DNA of 64,000 nt from Rhodospirillaceae bacterium. Its GTDB lineage: Bacteria > Pseudomonadota > Alphaproteobacteria > Rhodospirillales > Casp-alpha2. Both the position numbers and the translations under genes were made by a program. Location of the stretch: contig JABJBP010000027.1 in assembly GCA_018665815.1 (NCBI GenBank), positions 1 to 64,000 on the forward strand. The letters are read 5' to 3'. This document shows positions 1-9,746 of this stretch, in pieces. Position 1 is the stretch's first letter; every line of letters starts with the position of its first letter. Below the pieces are notes generated by a model. That model worked only from the letters and a program-made list of their open reading frames with translations, was not told where the DNA came from and did no database searches.

Positions 1-609
1 CGCGAAGTTGCCAATCACATCACGTCGGCGGATCGTGCCATCCAACCGGGCGACGGCGAATCGCGCGTTGCTTCCGTTGTGTTCACCGATATCGAGGCTT
101 TCTCGACAGTGTCCGAGAAACTCTCGCCGAAAGAGTTGGCGCAGACCTTGAACGATTACTTCTGCGCCGTCGGCGAAATCATCAGCGCCAATGGCGGGGG
201 CATCACCCAGTACCAGGGTGACCTGATCTTGATTACCTATAACGCCGTTACTAATGATGACGACCATGCGGCGAACGCCATTAAGACGGCGTTGGCCATT
301 CAAGAATTGTGCGAAAACCGGACTTTCGGCCCTCATGAGAATTGGCTGTTGACCCGTTGCGGCGTGAACACTGGCGAGATTGTTGTCGGCGCGATCGGCA
401 CGGAGGAACGCCTCGCATCCACGGTGCACGGCGACGAGGTCAACATCGCGGCGCGGCTTGAGCAACTCAACAAGGAATTCGGCACCTACATCCTGTGTGG
501 TGAGAACACCACGGCGTCGTGCGAAGAGGTCTGTAAGTTTAAACCGATTACCGAGGTGACAGTGCGTGGCCGCAACGCACCGACCCGTGTCTTTCAGCCG
601 ATGACCTAA
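1..609 (+). CDS. Class III adenylate/guanylate cyclase, C-terminal catalytic part (5' end outside window)
   Basis: The reading frame is open from base 1, so the gene begins upstream; about 202 codons are visible. They form a class III cyclase catalytic domain, which makes cAMP or cGMP from the nucleoside triphosphate. The first metal aspartate lies in VFTDIEAFS, the second in QYQGDLI, and the transition-state Asn/Arg pair in VNIAARLE. The position that is usually a purine-selecting Lys before GD reads Gln (ITQYQGD), so substrate choice is uncertain. The usual N-terminal sensor (for example CHASE2 or HAMP) would lie outside the window. The stop overlaps the stop of the convergent HAD gene by two to three bases. 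Family call is firm; nucleotide specificity is not. Confidence 0.9.
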   Translation, partial: REVANHITSADRAIQPGDGESRVASVVFTDIEAFSTVSEKLSPKELAQTLNDYFCAVGEIISANGGGITQYQGDLILITYNAVTNDDDHAANAIKTALAIQELCENRTFGPHENWLLTRCGVNTGEIVVGAIGTEERLASTVHGDEVNIAARLEQLNKEFGTYILCGENTTASCEEVCKFKPITEVTVRGRNAPTRVFQPMT

Positions 610-1397
610 GGGCCCAGCAGAAAATCCACCAATTCGGCGAAGCCGTCGCCGGCGTCATGTTCGGTCACATAGGCGGGCGGCGTGGTCAGTTGATCGGCCA
701 AACCACGCACGTTGGCGACACCGACGGCGTTGGGGAAAAACGCGAAGGCGGGTTGATCGTTCGGTGAGTCACCGCAAAAGACGTAACGCTCTTTATCCGC
801 CTCCAGGTCGATCTCGAACATTTCACTGAATAGGCTTCGGGTCATGGTCAACTTGTCGTAATCACCAAACCAGCCGTTGACGTGGATCGAACTGATCTTT
901 GCCGTCATTCCGGCAGCGTTCATCAATTCGACAATTTGATCTATGGCGCTTTGATCCAGCGACGGGACATCCTCGCGAAAATCTATGGCAAGGTCGGTTT
1001 CCCGGTAAGATTGGTCGGCGGAAACCGAACATCCGGGCACCGTCTCGGTGATCTCCGCGCCCAGATCGATGAGCCGTTGCCAATTGGTGGCGCGATTTTC
1101 CGCGGTGTCATGGTAGCGCCGGTGCATGCGTTTTTCAGCGTGGTCATAGCGAAAATAAAAGGCACCGTTTTCACCAACGACCGCATCAACCGGCCACATG
1201 CGTGCAAAGTGATCACACCAACCGGCGGGCCGTCCGGTGATCGGCACGACCAACAACCCGGCATTTTTAAGACGCTCCATGGCCGCATAGGCGACCGCAG
1301 TAAGCCGGCCCTCGGTGGTCAAGGTATCATCAATGTCGAATAAGACGCCCCGCAATTCACGCCGAGCGGAGACCGGGAATGCCGATAGCGGCTTCAT
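606..1397 (-). CDS. HAD-superfamily (Cof/SPP-like, subclass IIB) phosphatase
   Basis: A 263-residue HAD hydrolase with motif I FDIDDT near the N-terminus, a Thr/Gly motif II (PITGRP), a Lys in DYDKLTM and a motif IV CGDSPND. The cap arrangement and length resemble sucrose-phosphate, mannosyl-3-phosphoglycerate and Cof-type sugar phosphatases; the substrate cannot be read from sequence. I place the start at the ATG at 1397, four bases after the pheT stop. An upstream in-frame start would extend into pheT and add a low-complexity tail. The gene is probably the last of the pheS-pheT transcript. It converges on the cyclase. Confidence 0.85.
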   Translation of the reverse strand: MKPLSAFPVSARRELRGVLFDIDDTLTTEGRLTAVAYAAMERLKNAGLLVVPITGRPAGWCDHFARMWPVDAVVGENGAFYFRYDHAEKRMHRRYHDTAENRATNWQRLIDLGAEITETVPGCSVSADQSYRETDLAIDFREDVPSLDQSAIDQIVELMNAAGMTAKISSIHVNGWFGDYDKLTMTRSLFSEMFEIDLEADKERYVFCGDSPNDQPAFAFFPNAVGVANVRGLADQLTTPPAYVTEHDAGDGFAELVDFLLGP

Positions 1398-1401
1398 CAC
1401 G

Positions 1402-3807
1402 TCAGCCGCGCAGCGTGGCGCCGGTGGCCTTGGCGACATTGGCGATGATCTTGTCGGCAACGGCCTCAATCTCGGCGTCGGTCAGGGTTTTGTCCGTGGG
1501 TTGCAGGGTGACGGAAAGCGCCATTGATTTCTTGCCCTCCCCAAGACTGGCCCCGGTGAACACGTCAAACACATCAGCGCCTGTAATCAGCGCTTTATCG
1601 GCATTGCGCGCCGCGGCGGCTAGGGCCGAGGCCTTGACGCCTTCATCGGCGACAAATGCGAAATCCCTGGAAACCTTTTGATAGGGCGACAGCGTTAAAT
1701 GCGCGCGCGCGGTGCCTTTCTTGGCCTTGGGCGGCGCCAGATTGTCAATGAATATTTCAAACCCGGCGATGGGCCCCGGGCCGTCCATGGTCTTCAGAAC
1801 GCGGGGATGAATTTCACCGAACCAGGCCAAGACATTCCTCGGCCCCTGGCGGAGCGCGCCGGAGCGTCCGGGATGAAAGTAATCCGGCGCATCCGTGGTG
1901 ATTTGCAACCGGTCAACGGCAACACCCAGATCAGCCAAAACGGCCATGGCATCGGCTTTTGCATCGAAGACATCGGTGGGCCTGGGCGCATCAGACCAAT
2001 GGCGCGGCCCGGTGGCGCCGACGCGAATACCGCTACAGGCCACGGCCTGATCTTCCGGCGCGTCGCCAGTGAATTGCGGGCCGACCTCGAAGAGGGCTGA
2101 ATCGCTGATGCCTCGGGCCGCATTGCGGCTTGCCGCGTTAATGAGGTTCGGCAGCATTGAAGGTCGCATCACGTCAAGATCGGCGCTGATGGGATTGCCA
2201 AGGTGGACCGAGGGTGAAATTTCACCGAACAGGGCTGCGTCCTTGGCGGCCAGGAACGAATAGGTCACCGCCTCGGTCATGCCGCGTGACGCCAATGTGC
2301 GCCGCGCCATGGACCGGCGGCGTTGTTCCGCGCTCAGGGCGGCGCTGGGCATTTGGCCGTCCAAATTAACCGAAACCGTCGGGATTTTATCATAACCGAA
2401 AATGCGCACCACTTCCTCGACCAAGCAGGCCTCGCCGACAATATCAGGCCGCCATGATGGCACCTGGGCGACATAATCACCGTCGGTCGAAGTTGTCTCA
2501 AAACCCAGCACATTCAAAATTCGCACGGTCTCATCGGCATCGACATCAACGCCGCCCAATGTCGCGACGCGCTCACCCCTGAGCGTGATTTCACGCTGCC
2601 ATGGCGGCGCGGCGCCGGCGATGACAACTTCGGAGGCTTCCCCGCCGCAAAGTTCAATCACCAACCGTGTTGAGATTTCCATGGCGTCTTCCAGAAACGC
2701 CGGATCGACGCCGCGCTCAAAACGGTAGCGGGCATCGGACATGAGGTTCAGTTTGCGTCCGGTCATGGCGGTACGAATTGGATCGAAATAGGCGCACTCA
2801 ATAAATACGTCGGTGGTTTCTTCCGTGCACCCCGAGGCTTCGCCGCCCATGACGCCGCCCAGGCCTTCGGCCTTGGTGTCGTCGGCGATGACGCACATCT
2901 CGGCGTCCAATTCGTATGTCCTACCATCAAGCGCCGCCAGTTTTTCACCGGGTTTCGCCAAACGTGGGCGGATGTGCCCCTCGACATGGGCGACATCAAA
3001 AACATGTAAGGGCCGGCCAAGATCAAAGGTCACCAGATTGGTGATATCAACCAGCGCCGAGATCGGCCGGAGTCCGATGGCCAACAACTTGTCCTGCAGC
3101 CAAGTGGGGCTGGGCCCGTTCTTCACGCCACGCACCATGCGGCCAACGAAATACGGGCACGCGTCCTTTTTGTCGTCGGGGAAATCCAATTCGACCTTGA
3201 TGGGGCTTTCAAAAGCGCTCGGCACCGGTGTCGAATTCAAAGGTTTGAGGGCGCCGATGCCCGCGGCGGCCAGATCGCGGGCGATACCACGCACGCCCAG
3301 GCAATCACCGCGGTTCGGCGTGATCGCGATCTCAATAATCGTATCGTTCAGCCCCATGACCTCGATAGCGACCGCGCCGACCGGCGTATCCTCCGCTAGA
3401 TCGATAATGCCATCGTGTTCATCGGAAAGGCCCATTTCACGTTCCGACAACAGCATGCCGGAGCTTTCGACCCCTCGAATCTCGGCTTTCTTCAAGGTCA
3501 GGTCGATGCCGGGCACGTAGCTGCCCTCACGCGCGAACACGCCTTTCATGCCGGTCCGTGCGTTCGGTGCGCCACAGACAACTTGAAATTCTTCACCGCC
3601 GACATCAACTCGGCAAACCCGGAGCCGGTCGGCATCGGGGTGTGGGGAGGCCTCGAGGACATGGCCGATGACGAAACTTTCAAGTCCCTCGGCGCGGTCA
3701 GTGACCTTTTCCACCTCAAGGCCGATGATCGTCAGCTTGTCGAGGATATCCTCCAAGGACGCTTCCGTATCCAGATGTTCCTTCAACCAGGATAGAGTGA
3801 ACTTCAT
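1402..3807 (-). CDS. pheT: Phenylalanyl-tRNA synthetase beta subunit
   Basis: An 801-residue beta subunit of the cytoplasmic alpha2-beta2 enzyme that charges tRNA-Phe. In order: an EMAP/OB-type tRNA-binding domain (about residues 40-150, with [18 protein letters not shown] and VVCGAPN), the B3/B4 editing domain, the B5 domain, the catalytic-like core, and a C-terminal FDX-ACB anticodon domain ending GATLRG. Length is normal for the family. The start ATG overlaps the pheS stop (ATGA), so the two subunits are translationally coupled. HAD follows after four bases. Confidence 0.98.
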   Translation of the reverse strand: MKFTLSWLKEHLDTEASLEDILDKLTIIGLEVEKVTDRAEGLESFVIGHVLEASPHPDADRLRVCRVDVGGEEFQVVCGAPNARTGMKGVFAREGSYVPGIDLTLKKAEIRGVESSGMLLSEREMGLSDEHDGIIDLAEDTPVGAVAIEVMGLNDTIIEIAITPNRGDCLGVRGIARDLAAAGIGALKPLNSTPVPSAFESPIKVELDFPDDKKDACPYFVGRMVRGVKNGPSPTWLQDKLLAIGLRPISALVDITNLVTFDLGRPLHVFDVAHVEGHIRPRLAKPGEKLAALDGRTYELDAEMCVIADDTKAEGLGGVMGGEASGCTEETTDVFIECAYFDPIRTAMTGRKLNLMSDARYRFERGVDPAFLEDAMEISTRLVIELCGGEASEVVIAGAAPPWQREITLRGERVATLGGVDVDADETVRILNVLGFETTSTDGDYVAQVPSWRPDIVGEACLVEEVVRIFGYDKIPTVSVNLDGQMPSAALSAEQRRRSMARRTLASRGMTEAVTYSFLAAKDAALFGEISPSVHLGNPISADLDVMRPSMLPNLINAASRNAARGISDSALFEVGPQFTGDAPEDQAVACSGIRVGATGPRHWSDAPRPTDVFDAKADAMAVLADLGVAVDRLQITTDAPDYFHPGRSGALRQGPRNVLAWFGEIHPRVLKTMDGPGPIAGFEIFIDNLAPPKAKKGTARAHLTLSPYQKVSRDFAFVADEGVKASALAAAARNADKALITGADVFDVFTGASLGEGKKSMALSVTLQPTDKTLTDAEIEAVADKIIANVAKATGATLRG

Positions 3808-4880
3808 CGGTTCAATCCTCCCACCATGGAGGGCATATCAAGGGCGCTGAAGCCGTAGTGTTTGAGCCAACGCAAATCGGTTTCATAAAACGTTCGCAAA
3901 TCAGGAATACCATATTTCAGCATGGCCAAGCGCTCGACCCCCATGCCAAAGGCGAAGCCTTGATACTTGACCGGGTCGATGCCGCAGTTTTCCAGAACCT
4001 TCGGGTTGACCATGCCGCAACCGAGGATTTCCAGCCAGTCGTCGCCATGGCCGATGCGAAATTGTCCGCCTTCCCGCGTGCAGCCGATATCGACCTCGGC
4101 GGAGGGTTCGGTGAATGGGAAATAGCTGGCACGAAACCGCACCGGCAGATCGTCCATGTCAAAGAATGCCCGGCAGAATTCGATCAGGCAGCCCTTCAGG
4201 TGACCCATATGGATGGCTTCATCAATTAGCAAGCCCTCAACCTGATGGAACATCGGTGAATGGGTTGCGTCATAGTCACAGCGATAGGTGCGGCCCGGCA
4301 CGATGATCCGAAACGGCGGCTCGCCGTTCTGCATGGTCCGGATTTGCACCGGTGAGGTATGGGTACGCAGCACCATGCGCTCGCCGTCCTGTTCGCCCGG
4401 CAAATAAAAAGTGTCGTGCTCCTGGCGAGCCGGATGATCGGGAGGAATATTCAGCGCCGTGAAATTGTGCCAGTCATCTTCGATGTCAGGCCCTTCGGCG
4501 ACCGTGAAGCTCATCTCACCCAGGATTGCGGTGATCTCATCAATAGTTTGGCTGATCGGATGAATGCGGCCTTCCGTCTGGGGGCGGACCGGCAAGGTGA
4601 CGTCAACTGCGTCGGCGTCCAATCCGGCATCCAGTTCGGCGTTCTCAAGGGCGGTCTTCGCCGACTCTATGGCGTCCGCTACTTCGGTCTTCAGGGCGTT
4701 CAGCGCCTGGCCCATGGATTTCCGCTCTTCCGGATCCATGGCGCCAAGGCCTTTCATCATCACGCTGAGCCGGCCTTTCTTGCCGAGTGCGGAGATGCGC
4801 GCTTCTTCCAGGGCAGCCGTATCTGTAGCCCCGTTGACGGCGGCCATTAGCTCTTCGCGCAATGTGTTCAGGTCATCCAT
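3804..4880 (-). CDS. pheS: Phenylalanyl-tRNA synthetase alpha subunit
   Basis: A 358-residue class II synthetase alpha subunit. It has the N-terminal coiled-coil (about residues 1-90), then the catalytic core with motif 2 ([13 protein letters not shown]), the phenylalanine pocket ([12 protein letters not shown]) and motif 3 ([15 protein letters not shown]). It forms the active enzyme with PheT. A stem-loop with a T-run lies only 17 bases before the ATG (feature at 4897-4939), so expression may depend on read-through from rplT or on a very short promoter region. Confidence 0.98.
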   Translation of the reverse strand: MDDLNTLREELMAAVNGATDTAALEEARISALGKKGRLSVMMKGLGAMDPEERKSMGQALNALKTEVADAIESAKTALENAELDAGLDADAVDVTLPVRPQTEGRIHPISQTIDEITAILGEMSFTVAEGPDIEDDWHNFTALNIPPDHPARQEHDTFYLPGEQDGERMVLRTHTSPVQIRTMQNGEPPFRIIVPGRTYRCDYDATHSPMFHQVEGLLIDEAIHMGHLKGCLIEFCRAFFDMDDLPVRFRASYFPFTEPSAEVDIGCTREGGQFRIGHGDDWLEILGCGMVNPKVLENCGIDPVKYQGFAFGMGVERLAMLKYGIPDLRTFYETDLRWLKHYGFSALDMPSMVGGLNR

Positions 4881-4896
4881 CGGTCGTTATTACCCC

Positions 4897-4939
4897 AAAA
4901 ACGGCAAACGGGAGCCGCTGCACAAGCGGGCTCCCGTTT
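4897..4939 (-). terminator. Intrinsic terminator or attenuator between rplT and pheS
   Basis: An 11-bp perfect inverted repeat (4906-4916 with 4929-4939, arm AAACGGGAGCC) is followed on the minus strand by GCC and a GTTTTT run (4897-4901). This has the form of a rho-independent terminator for rpmI-rplT. It is directly upstream of pheS with no room for a full promoter after it, so it may act as an attenuator. No Phe-rich leader peptide can be fitted between the rplT stop and the stem. Confidence 0.75.
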
Positions 4940-4969
4940 CCAAAACGCATCAAGTTAATCTGCGGTGCG

Positions 4970-5335
4970 TTAAGCGGCCTTGGCGAGAGCGGCTTGTGCC
5001 TGTTCCACCAAGCTCTTAAACGCTTCGGGCTCATTCGTGGCCAATTCCGACAGCACCTTGCGGTCCAAATCGATCTCGGCACGGCTCAGCCCGTTCATGA
5101 ACTGTGAATAGGTCAGCCCGTGTTCGCGCGCACCGGCGTTGATGCGCTGAATCCAAAGCCGCCGGAACGACCGCTTTTTGACGCGGCGATCGCGATAGGC
5201 GTACTGCAGGCCTTTTTCGACCCGCTCAATGGCCAAACGCAGATTGTTTTTTGACCGGCCGCGGTAACCGCTGGCCAAGCTGAGAATTTTTTTGCGCCGC
5301 GCGTGACGGGCAACGGCTCTTTTAACTCGTGACAT
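4970..5335 (-). CDS. rplT: 50S ribosomal protein L20
   Basis: 121 residues of the L20 family, an early 23S rRNA-binding assembly protein. It opens [16 protein letters not shown] and carries the conserved [24 protein letters not shown]. It follows rpmI after 15 bases, the usual bicistron. In other bacteria L20 represses its own operon by binding the rpmI-rplT leader; a long GC-rich leader exists here upstream of rpmI, but I could not identify a specific L20-binding fold. Confidence 0.98.
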   Translation of the reverse strand: MSRVKRAVARHARRKKILSLASGYRGRSKNNLRLAIERVEKGLQYAYRDRRVKKRSFRRLWIQRINAGAREHGLTYSQFMNGLSRAEIDLDRKVLSELATNEPEAFKSLVEQAQAALAKAA

Positions 5336-5350
5336 GTCTCGTCCCTCCGA

Positions 5351-5551
5351 TCACTTGGCGTTCGGCAGGCAGGCCTTGACCAGCCGTGCATCGGCGCGGC
5401 TCAAGATCATGGTGCCGCGTGTTGAGCGCTTCATTTTCTGGGAACGGCGGCGCAGAAAGTGCTGCTTGCCGGAAGGATTGGCCCGGACTTTGCCCGAGGC
5501 CGTAAGACGAAAGCGCTTTTTGGCGCTCGACTTTGTTTTCATTTTGGGCAT
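5351..5551 (-). CDS. rpmI: 50S ribosomal protein L35
   Basis: 66 residues beginning [14 protein letters not shown], the standard L35 sequence with its basic N-terminal tail and [12 protein letters not shown] segment. A good ribosome-binding site (GGAGGA) precedes the ATG. It heads the rpmI-rplT transcript. Normally infC and thrS lie immediately upstream; here they are about 16 kb away and a separate promoter can be seen at 5638-5666. Confidence 0.97.
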   Translation of the reverse strand: MPKMKTKSSAKKRFRLTASGKVRANPSGKQHFLRRRSQKMKRSTRGTMILSRADARLVKACLPNAK

Positions 5552-5637
5552 TTCGCTGTCCTCCGAATAGGGTTTAGAGGTTCACGTTCGGCGCGGCTCG
5601 GCATGCCCTTACAGCCTGACCACGCGGAAGAGCGCGG

Positions 5638-5666
5638 GTTATAGCCCTGCTTTGCGGGCTTGGCAA
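5638..5666 (-). promoter_or_regulatory. Sigma70-type promoter for rpmI-rplT
   Basis: On the minus strand TTGCCA (5661-5666) is separated by exactly 17 bases from TATAAC (5638-5643). A GC-rich discriminator (CCGCGC) follows, as is common for stringently controlled ribosomal promoters. Transcription from here would give a leader of roughly 80 bases before rpmI. It explains how the L35-L20 genes can be expressed apart from infC. Confidence 0.65.
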
Positions 5667-5737
5667 GCAATCAGAGAAAGTCACGACGGCTAAATTCGGG
5701 ATATTATATCGCTAAACTGGCGCGCCGCGACGGCACC

Positions 5738-7726
5738 CTAATTCAAGCCAAGCCTGCGGACCGGCGTGTTGTCGGCCACCGCCGGTTTCCGCAGGCATTC
5801 AAAGTGGCCTTTTGAACGTTGTTTAGCGATAAGAATATGTTGATCCAACTGGCTTTTGCAGGCCGGTGGCAAATCAAGCCGCCCCAGGACTTTTCTGTGT
5901 GCGTCATTGAGGCGAAACGGCCAAATAATGTCAATTTGATCAATATTGCCGTTCAACATGAGCATCGGCAACTCAGCCAGCGCTCGTTTGTCTCCAAATC
6001 GCCAGGTAAATGGCGGCGTATCCAAGATGAACGTCGGTGGACCGGCGCCGAATTCGGTGTCTATTAAATGGTAAAAGACGAGAGACGAATCATCGGAATG
6101 ACCGTTGTCATTCAAAAAGACAATTCGGTGGCGATGCTCGGGCGCTCGATCGATAATCTTTCGAACAGCCAGCGCGTCCGCCGTTAACTCACGCATCATC
6201 GGCATGAGACGATGCAGCGACCGTGTCCGCAAATCTTCGAAACGATAATGGGAAATGTAAATTTGCCACCCGCATAAGGCGGCCATGAGTGACCCGAGAA
6301 GGATTTTCATTGCGGTATTTCGAAAACCCAATTCGAAGATCGGCAGCTGACGATCAGCCGTAAATTCAATGAAACGGAATGCAAATAAAAGCAATCCGAT
6401 GACATGAATGGCGCGAACCCAAACCCTGTTGAACCTTGGCACCGAATTGATGTAACTGCCCCAGAATTCCACCTGATAGAGCACTTGGGCGCCAACATAA
6501 GCAGCGATAAACAGGATTATTATAATGACAACAGGCAAATAACGCCGCGACCATGAGGCCCAAACAAGGCCCGCGACACTGACAATTGTGAGCGGGCTTT
6601 TATATGTGGATAGCCATGCCCAGAGGGTTTGGAGCCAATCTTTAGTCGTTGTGACCGACGCATCAGAAAACAAATGCATCAATTTTTCCGGTGCAAGCAG
6701 CATGCTTGGATTTGCGTGATGGGCGACAATAGGGAGCGGGCCGAGAACCTTCCATAGAATAAGAATGATGACTGTGCCGGCAAAATACCGCCCGGCCATA
6801 GATGTGGCTAATCTCAGCCCAGGCGAAATTCCAGCGCGGCGGATTTCGGTCCAGGCGAAAAGGGTAATAAAGGCCAGTAACGCCGGCACAAGGCTGAGCG
6901 CGGTCACCTTAATCAGATAAAGCGCCGTCAAAATTATTCCAATGTGGATGGCAATGCGTTGAGCCACGGCGCGGTACATTGATGAAATTAAGCAAAGCAA
7001 GATAACGGCTGTCATGCCGTAAACTTGCGGTGGCTCGCTCATCAGGCTGCGGGTCACAACTTGGCCGGATGCTTCCACCATCAGTAGTGACAAAATAAAA
7101 ACCCACGACAGAACATAGGATCGGGTCTTTGAAAGCCCCGCTTTCTCACGCAAATAAGTGGCCATCATATCGAACAGGATGCCGATCAGGCTGAGATGCA
7201 TGATCATCGGCAACAATGCCGCCTGTCCGGGGTCGAAGGTGCCGCTGAGGATGCTGGGCGCACCTATTATAAGCGGCCAACCTGGCGTGTAGGCAGGGGT
7301 CGTTTGGAAAATTGCCAAAGGTTCAAAAACGCCGAAGGCATGGACCTGTTTCGCAATGCCGGTCCAACGTTTGAAATCATCGCTCAGGTACATGTAATAC
7401 TCGACACCGCCCTGGGCCGCGGCGATAGCAACAATGATCGCCGAGATGCTGACGATTGGATGCGATATCACCCAAAACTTGTCGTGAGACATTCGGAATT
7501 TGTACGCGGCTCTCACAAAGCACGCGGCCCCAATGCCAACGATGGCAAAAACGCTCAATCGAAGCTCAATACCGAATACAAAATGGAAAACGAAAATCAG
7601 GATCGGCAACAGCATGAAGCCGCTCAGCAATTGAATACTCGCGCTGGAAAATTCGGGCATTCTGATTTTTGGGGTCAGTGTTCCCAATCCAAAGGAACAC
7701 ATTAATATCGTCAGAAATCCGAACAC
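5738..7726 (-). CDS. Large polytopic membrane protein of unknown function (glycosyltransferase GT39/83-like layout)
   Basis: 662 residues with roughly a dozen hydrophobic segments up to about residue 505, then a soluble C-terminal region of about 150 residues. A GTG at 7726 or the ATG at 7702 may be the start. The layout (many membrane spans, large loops, a soluble tail) resembles membrane glycosyltransferases of the dolichyl-phosphate-mannose type or O-antigen polymerases, but I see no diagnostic catalytic motif and do not assign an activity. The next genes (methyltransferases, Rieske protein) suggest a role in surface glycan or lipid biosynthesis; that is inference from context. Its base use looks more AT-rich than that of the flanking ribosomal genes. 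Confidence 0.7.
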   Translation of the reverse strand: MFGFLTILMCSFGLGTLTPKIRMPEFSSASIQLLSGFMLLPILIFVFHFVFGIELRLSVFAIVGIGAACFVRAAYKFRMSHDKFWVISHPIVSISAIIVAIAAAQGGVEYYMYLSDDFKRWTGIAKQVHAFGVFEPLAIFQTTPAYTPGWPLIIGAPSILSGTFDPGQAALLPMIMHLSLIGILFDMMATYLREKAGLSKTRSYVLSWVFILSLLMVEASGQVVTRSLMSEPPQVYGMTAVILLCLISSMYRAVAQRIAIHIGIILTALYLIKVTALSLVPALLAFITLFAWTEIRRAGISPGLRLATSMAGRYFAGTVIILILWKVLGPLPIVAHHANPSMLLAPEKLMHLFSDASVTTTKDWLQTLWAWLSTYKSPLTIVSVAGLVWASWSRRYLPVVIIIILFIAAYVGAQVLYQVEFWGSYINSVPRFNRVWVRAIHVIGLLLFAFRFIEFTADRQLPIFELGFRNTAMKILLGSLMAALCGWQIYISHYRFEDLRTRSLHRLMPMMRELTADALAVRKIIDRAPEHRHRIVFLNDNGHSDDSSLVFYHLIDTEFGAGPPTFILDTPPFTWRFGDKRALAELPMLMLNGNIDQIDIIWPFRLNDAHRKVLGRLDLPPACKSQLDQHILIAKQRSKGHFECLRKPAVADNTPVRRLGLN

Positions 7727-7869
7727 GTGCCGATGACCTTGGCTAGAGACATTGCCAATTGCCTCAATTCATAAGCTGGCGAGTGTACATAAACGACGTG
7801 TTTATGACAGTTAATTCTGATAGCGTCTGGCACGATCAGTGACGCATGTGACAAGCGATTCCGAAACGC

Positions 7870-8637
7870 ATGCAGCATGGATATTTCATTGGACACGACT
7901 TGGCCCGTATAGGCATGACGACAACAAACGAGAATGTCGGATTGAACGACGCAATTGATGCGTTGGATTCACTGCACAACTATCGGGATTGGATCCTTGA
8001 TGAATTTGGCGCAGCAATCAAAGGCCATACAGTCGAGATTGGTGCGGGATCTGGCAACATTAGTGAAAAACTGCTGCAGATCGTCAGTTCCATTGATGCT
8101 GTTGAGCCATCGACTGAACTGAGCGACAGGTTGACTGCGCGACTGGGCGACCGTGACAACATCACTATTTACAATGTTTCCGCAGAAGATTGGCTTGATG
8201 CGGTGGAACCGGGGTCTTGCGATACCATCATTATGGTTAGCGTTCTTGAACATATTGAAGACGATGTTGGTGCATTGGGGAAAATGCACAGAGCCTTGCG
8301 GCCCGGCGGCGCCCTGTTGATTTTCGTGCCGGCCCTGATGTATCTGTTCAGCAAGTTGGATCATGAGCACGGTCATTTTTGCCGCTATGAGAAGCGTGAA
8401 TTGGCACTAAAGGTTGAAGGCGCCGGGTTTGAGATCGTCCGCAACAAATACATCGATCTGATTGGCATCGTGCCATGGCTGATTTTTAATAAATGGATGC
8501 AGAAAACCGAATTCGACGAAGGCATGGTTCGCCTCTATGACCGGTTCGGCATACCGCTAACGCGGTTTATTGAAAAGTTTTCCGGCTCCCCATTGGGCAA
8601 GAACGTGTTGTTGATCGGGGAAAAGCCGGCTTCCTAG
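7870..8637 (+). CDS. Class I SAM-dependent methyltransferase
   Basis: Up to 255 residues with a clear class I methyltransferase core: motif I VEIGAGSGN (about residues 55-63), the acidic ribose-binding region DAVEPS, a DTIIMVSVLEHIEDD post-motif and LRPGGALLIF. The pattern matches the Methyltransf_11/UbiE-like small-molecule group; the acceptor is unknown. Start is uncertain: ATG at 7870 or ATG at 7915, neither with a strong ribosome-binding site. It is divergent from the polytopic membrane protein and converges on the Rieske protein, with 5 bases between them. Confidence 0.85.
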   Translation: MQHGYFIGHDLARIGMTTTNENVGLNDAIDALDSLHNYRDWILDEFGAAIKGHTVEIGAGSGNISEKLLQIVSSIDAVEPSTELSDRLTARLGDRDNITIYNVSAEDWLDAVEPGSCDTIIMVSVLEHIEDDVGALGKMHRALRPGGALLIFVPALMYLFSKLDHEHGHFCRYEKRELALKVEGAGFEIVRNKYIDLIGIVPWLIFNKWMQKTEFDEGMVRLYDRFGIPLTRFIEKFSGSPLGKNVLLIGEKPAS

Positions 8638-8642
8638 ATTTC

Positions 8643-9686
8643 TTAATCTATCTGTTGCGCGATGCCGGTAAGTTCATCCGCATCCGTGTCATTTTGTGCT
8701 GCCGGCCGCCAAGGCTCGGTCCAATATCCTGAGTTCGCAGCACTATCCGAAATGGGCGCGGGATCGCTCAAAGTTGTAATATGGATAGCCGCGCCGTCAT
8801 AAACGCATATATGAAGCGGCCCAATAAAGGTTTTGCTTTGGCCGTCGGTCTTGATCGAACAAAGTGCTTTGAACTTTCGTCCATGCCAGGGGCACGGAAT
8901 GGCGTGTCCGTCACAGGAATCTTGATCGAGAGAACTTCCCATATGGGGGCACAGCCGGGGGAAAATCAGGATCTGATTGTCTTTGAAGCAAACCTGAAGG
9001 CCAAAATGATCACTATCACCGATGTGAACTGTCTTGCCGGCAAATTCGGAAATCTTGAAGTGGTTCGAAATTTCTTGTTGCTCACTTTTTGGTGCGATCA
9101 CATGGTTTTTTGAAATATTCAATGTTTCACGGATATTGACCGGACGGGTCTCATCAAACTGGAAACCTTTTGAACGCAGCAAGCCACGCCGCTGGCGAAG
9201 CGGACGATCATCGGCGGTAAATCTGCGCCAGTTTCGTTTCAGGGCGAAACGCAAAATTGGTGACAGCAATCTGATCAAAGGTGTCTTGGAGCCAAGTGAA
9301 TAACGGGTGGTCGTTCTAGTTAATAATTCGCCGACGGATTCGAACCGAACTTCAACAATTACGATGAACAAAAATAACGACGTGTGTGCAATGAGCGCAT
9401 TGTCCTCGGTCGTATAAAACGACGTGGATTGTGGAATGTCGAGGCCCAGGACGCGCTGCAAATCAAGCGTCGTGTAACTGTTTTCGCCAATAAACGTAAA
9501 TTCTCGCGACATGTGCGAATGCACAAAACTGACGTGCACCATGTCCTTGTAATTCCATTCCACATCGATCGGGTCGCAAGGGTCCTCGCACGACAATTCA
9601 AAACTTGAGAATTTGTATCCTGACCGTTGTAGGCGGCTGACCAAATTATTGAGGTCAGGTGTCGTGTTTGGTTGGTCATTACTCAT
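8643..9686 (-). CDS. Rieske [2Fe-2S] protein with N-terminal SRPBCC/START-like region
   Basis: 347 residues. The C-terminal third (about 207-305) is a Rieske domain with C246-P-H248 and C265-P-W-H268, the two Cys and two His cluster ligands, and a typical CPWHGRKF motif. The N-terminal two thirds contain no cluster motif; mixed hydrophobic strands and an Arg-rich segment (residues 150-170) suggest an SRPBCC/START-like or unknown fold. Ring-hydroxylating oxygenases have the opposite order, Rieske first. There is no transmembrane anchor or Tat signal, so it is not a bc1-type Rieske protein. Activity unknown; an oxygenase or electron carrier acting with the neighbouring methyltransferases is a guess. 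Confidence 0.8.
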   Translation of the reverse strand: MSNDQPNTTPDLNNLVSRLQRSGYKFSSFELSCEDPCDPIDVEWNYKDMVHVSFVHSHMSREFTFIGENSYTTLDLQRVLGLDIPQSTSFYTTEDNALIAHTSLFLFIVIVEVRFESVGELLTRTTTRYSLGSKTPLIRLLSPILRFALKRNWRRFTADDRPLRQRRGLLRSKGFQFDETRPVNIRETLNISKNHVIAPKSEQQEISNHFKISEFAGKTVHIGDSDHFGLQVCFKDNQILIFPRLCPHMGSSLDQDSCDGHAIPCPWHGRKFKALCSIKTDGQSKTFIGPLHICVYDGAAIHITTLSDPAPISDSAANSGYWTEPWRPAAQNDTDADELTGIAQQID

Positions 9687-9746
9687 GGGCGTCTCGACCT
9701 TGGTCTTAATTTGGCTTGGTGATAGATGTGCGTAACATTTCGGCAG

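Noticed and set aside
9325-9345. GATTCGAACC-like sequence resembling a tRNA T-arm
   Set aside because: It lies inside the Rieske protein coding region and no acceptor, D or anticodon stems can be folded around it.
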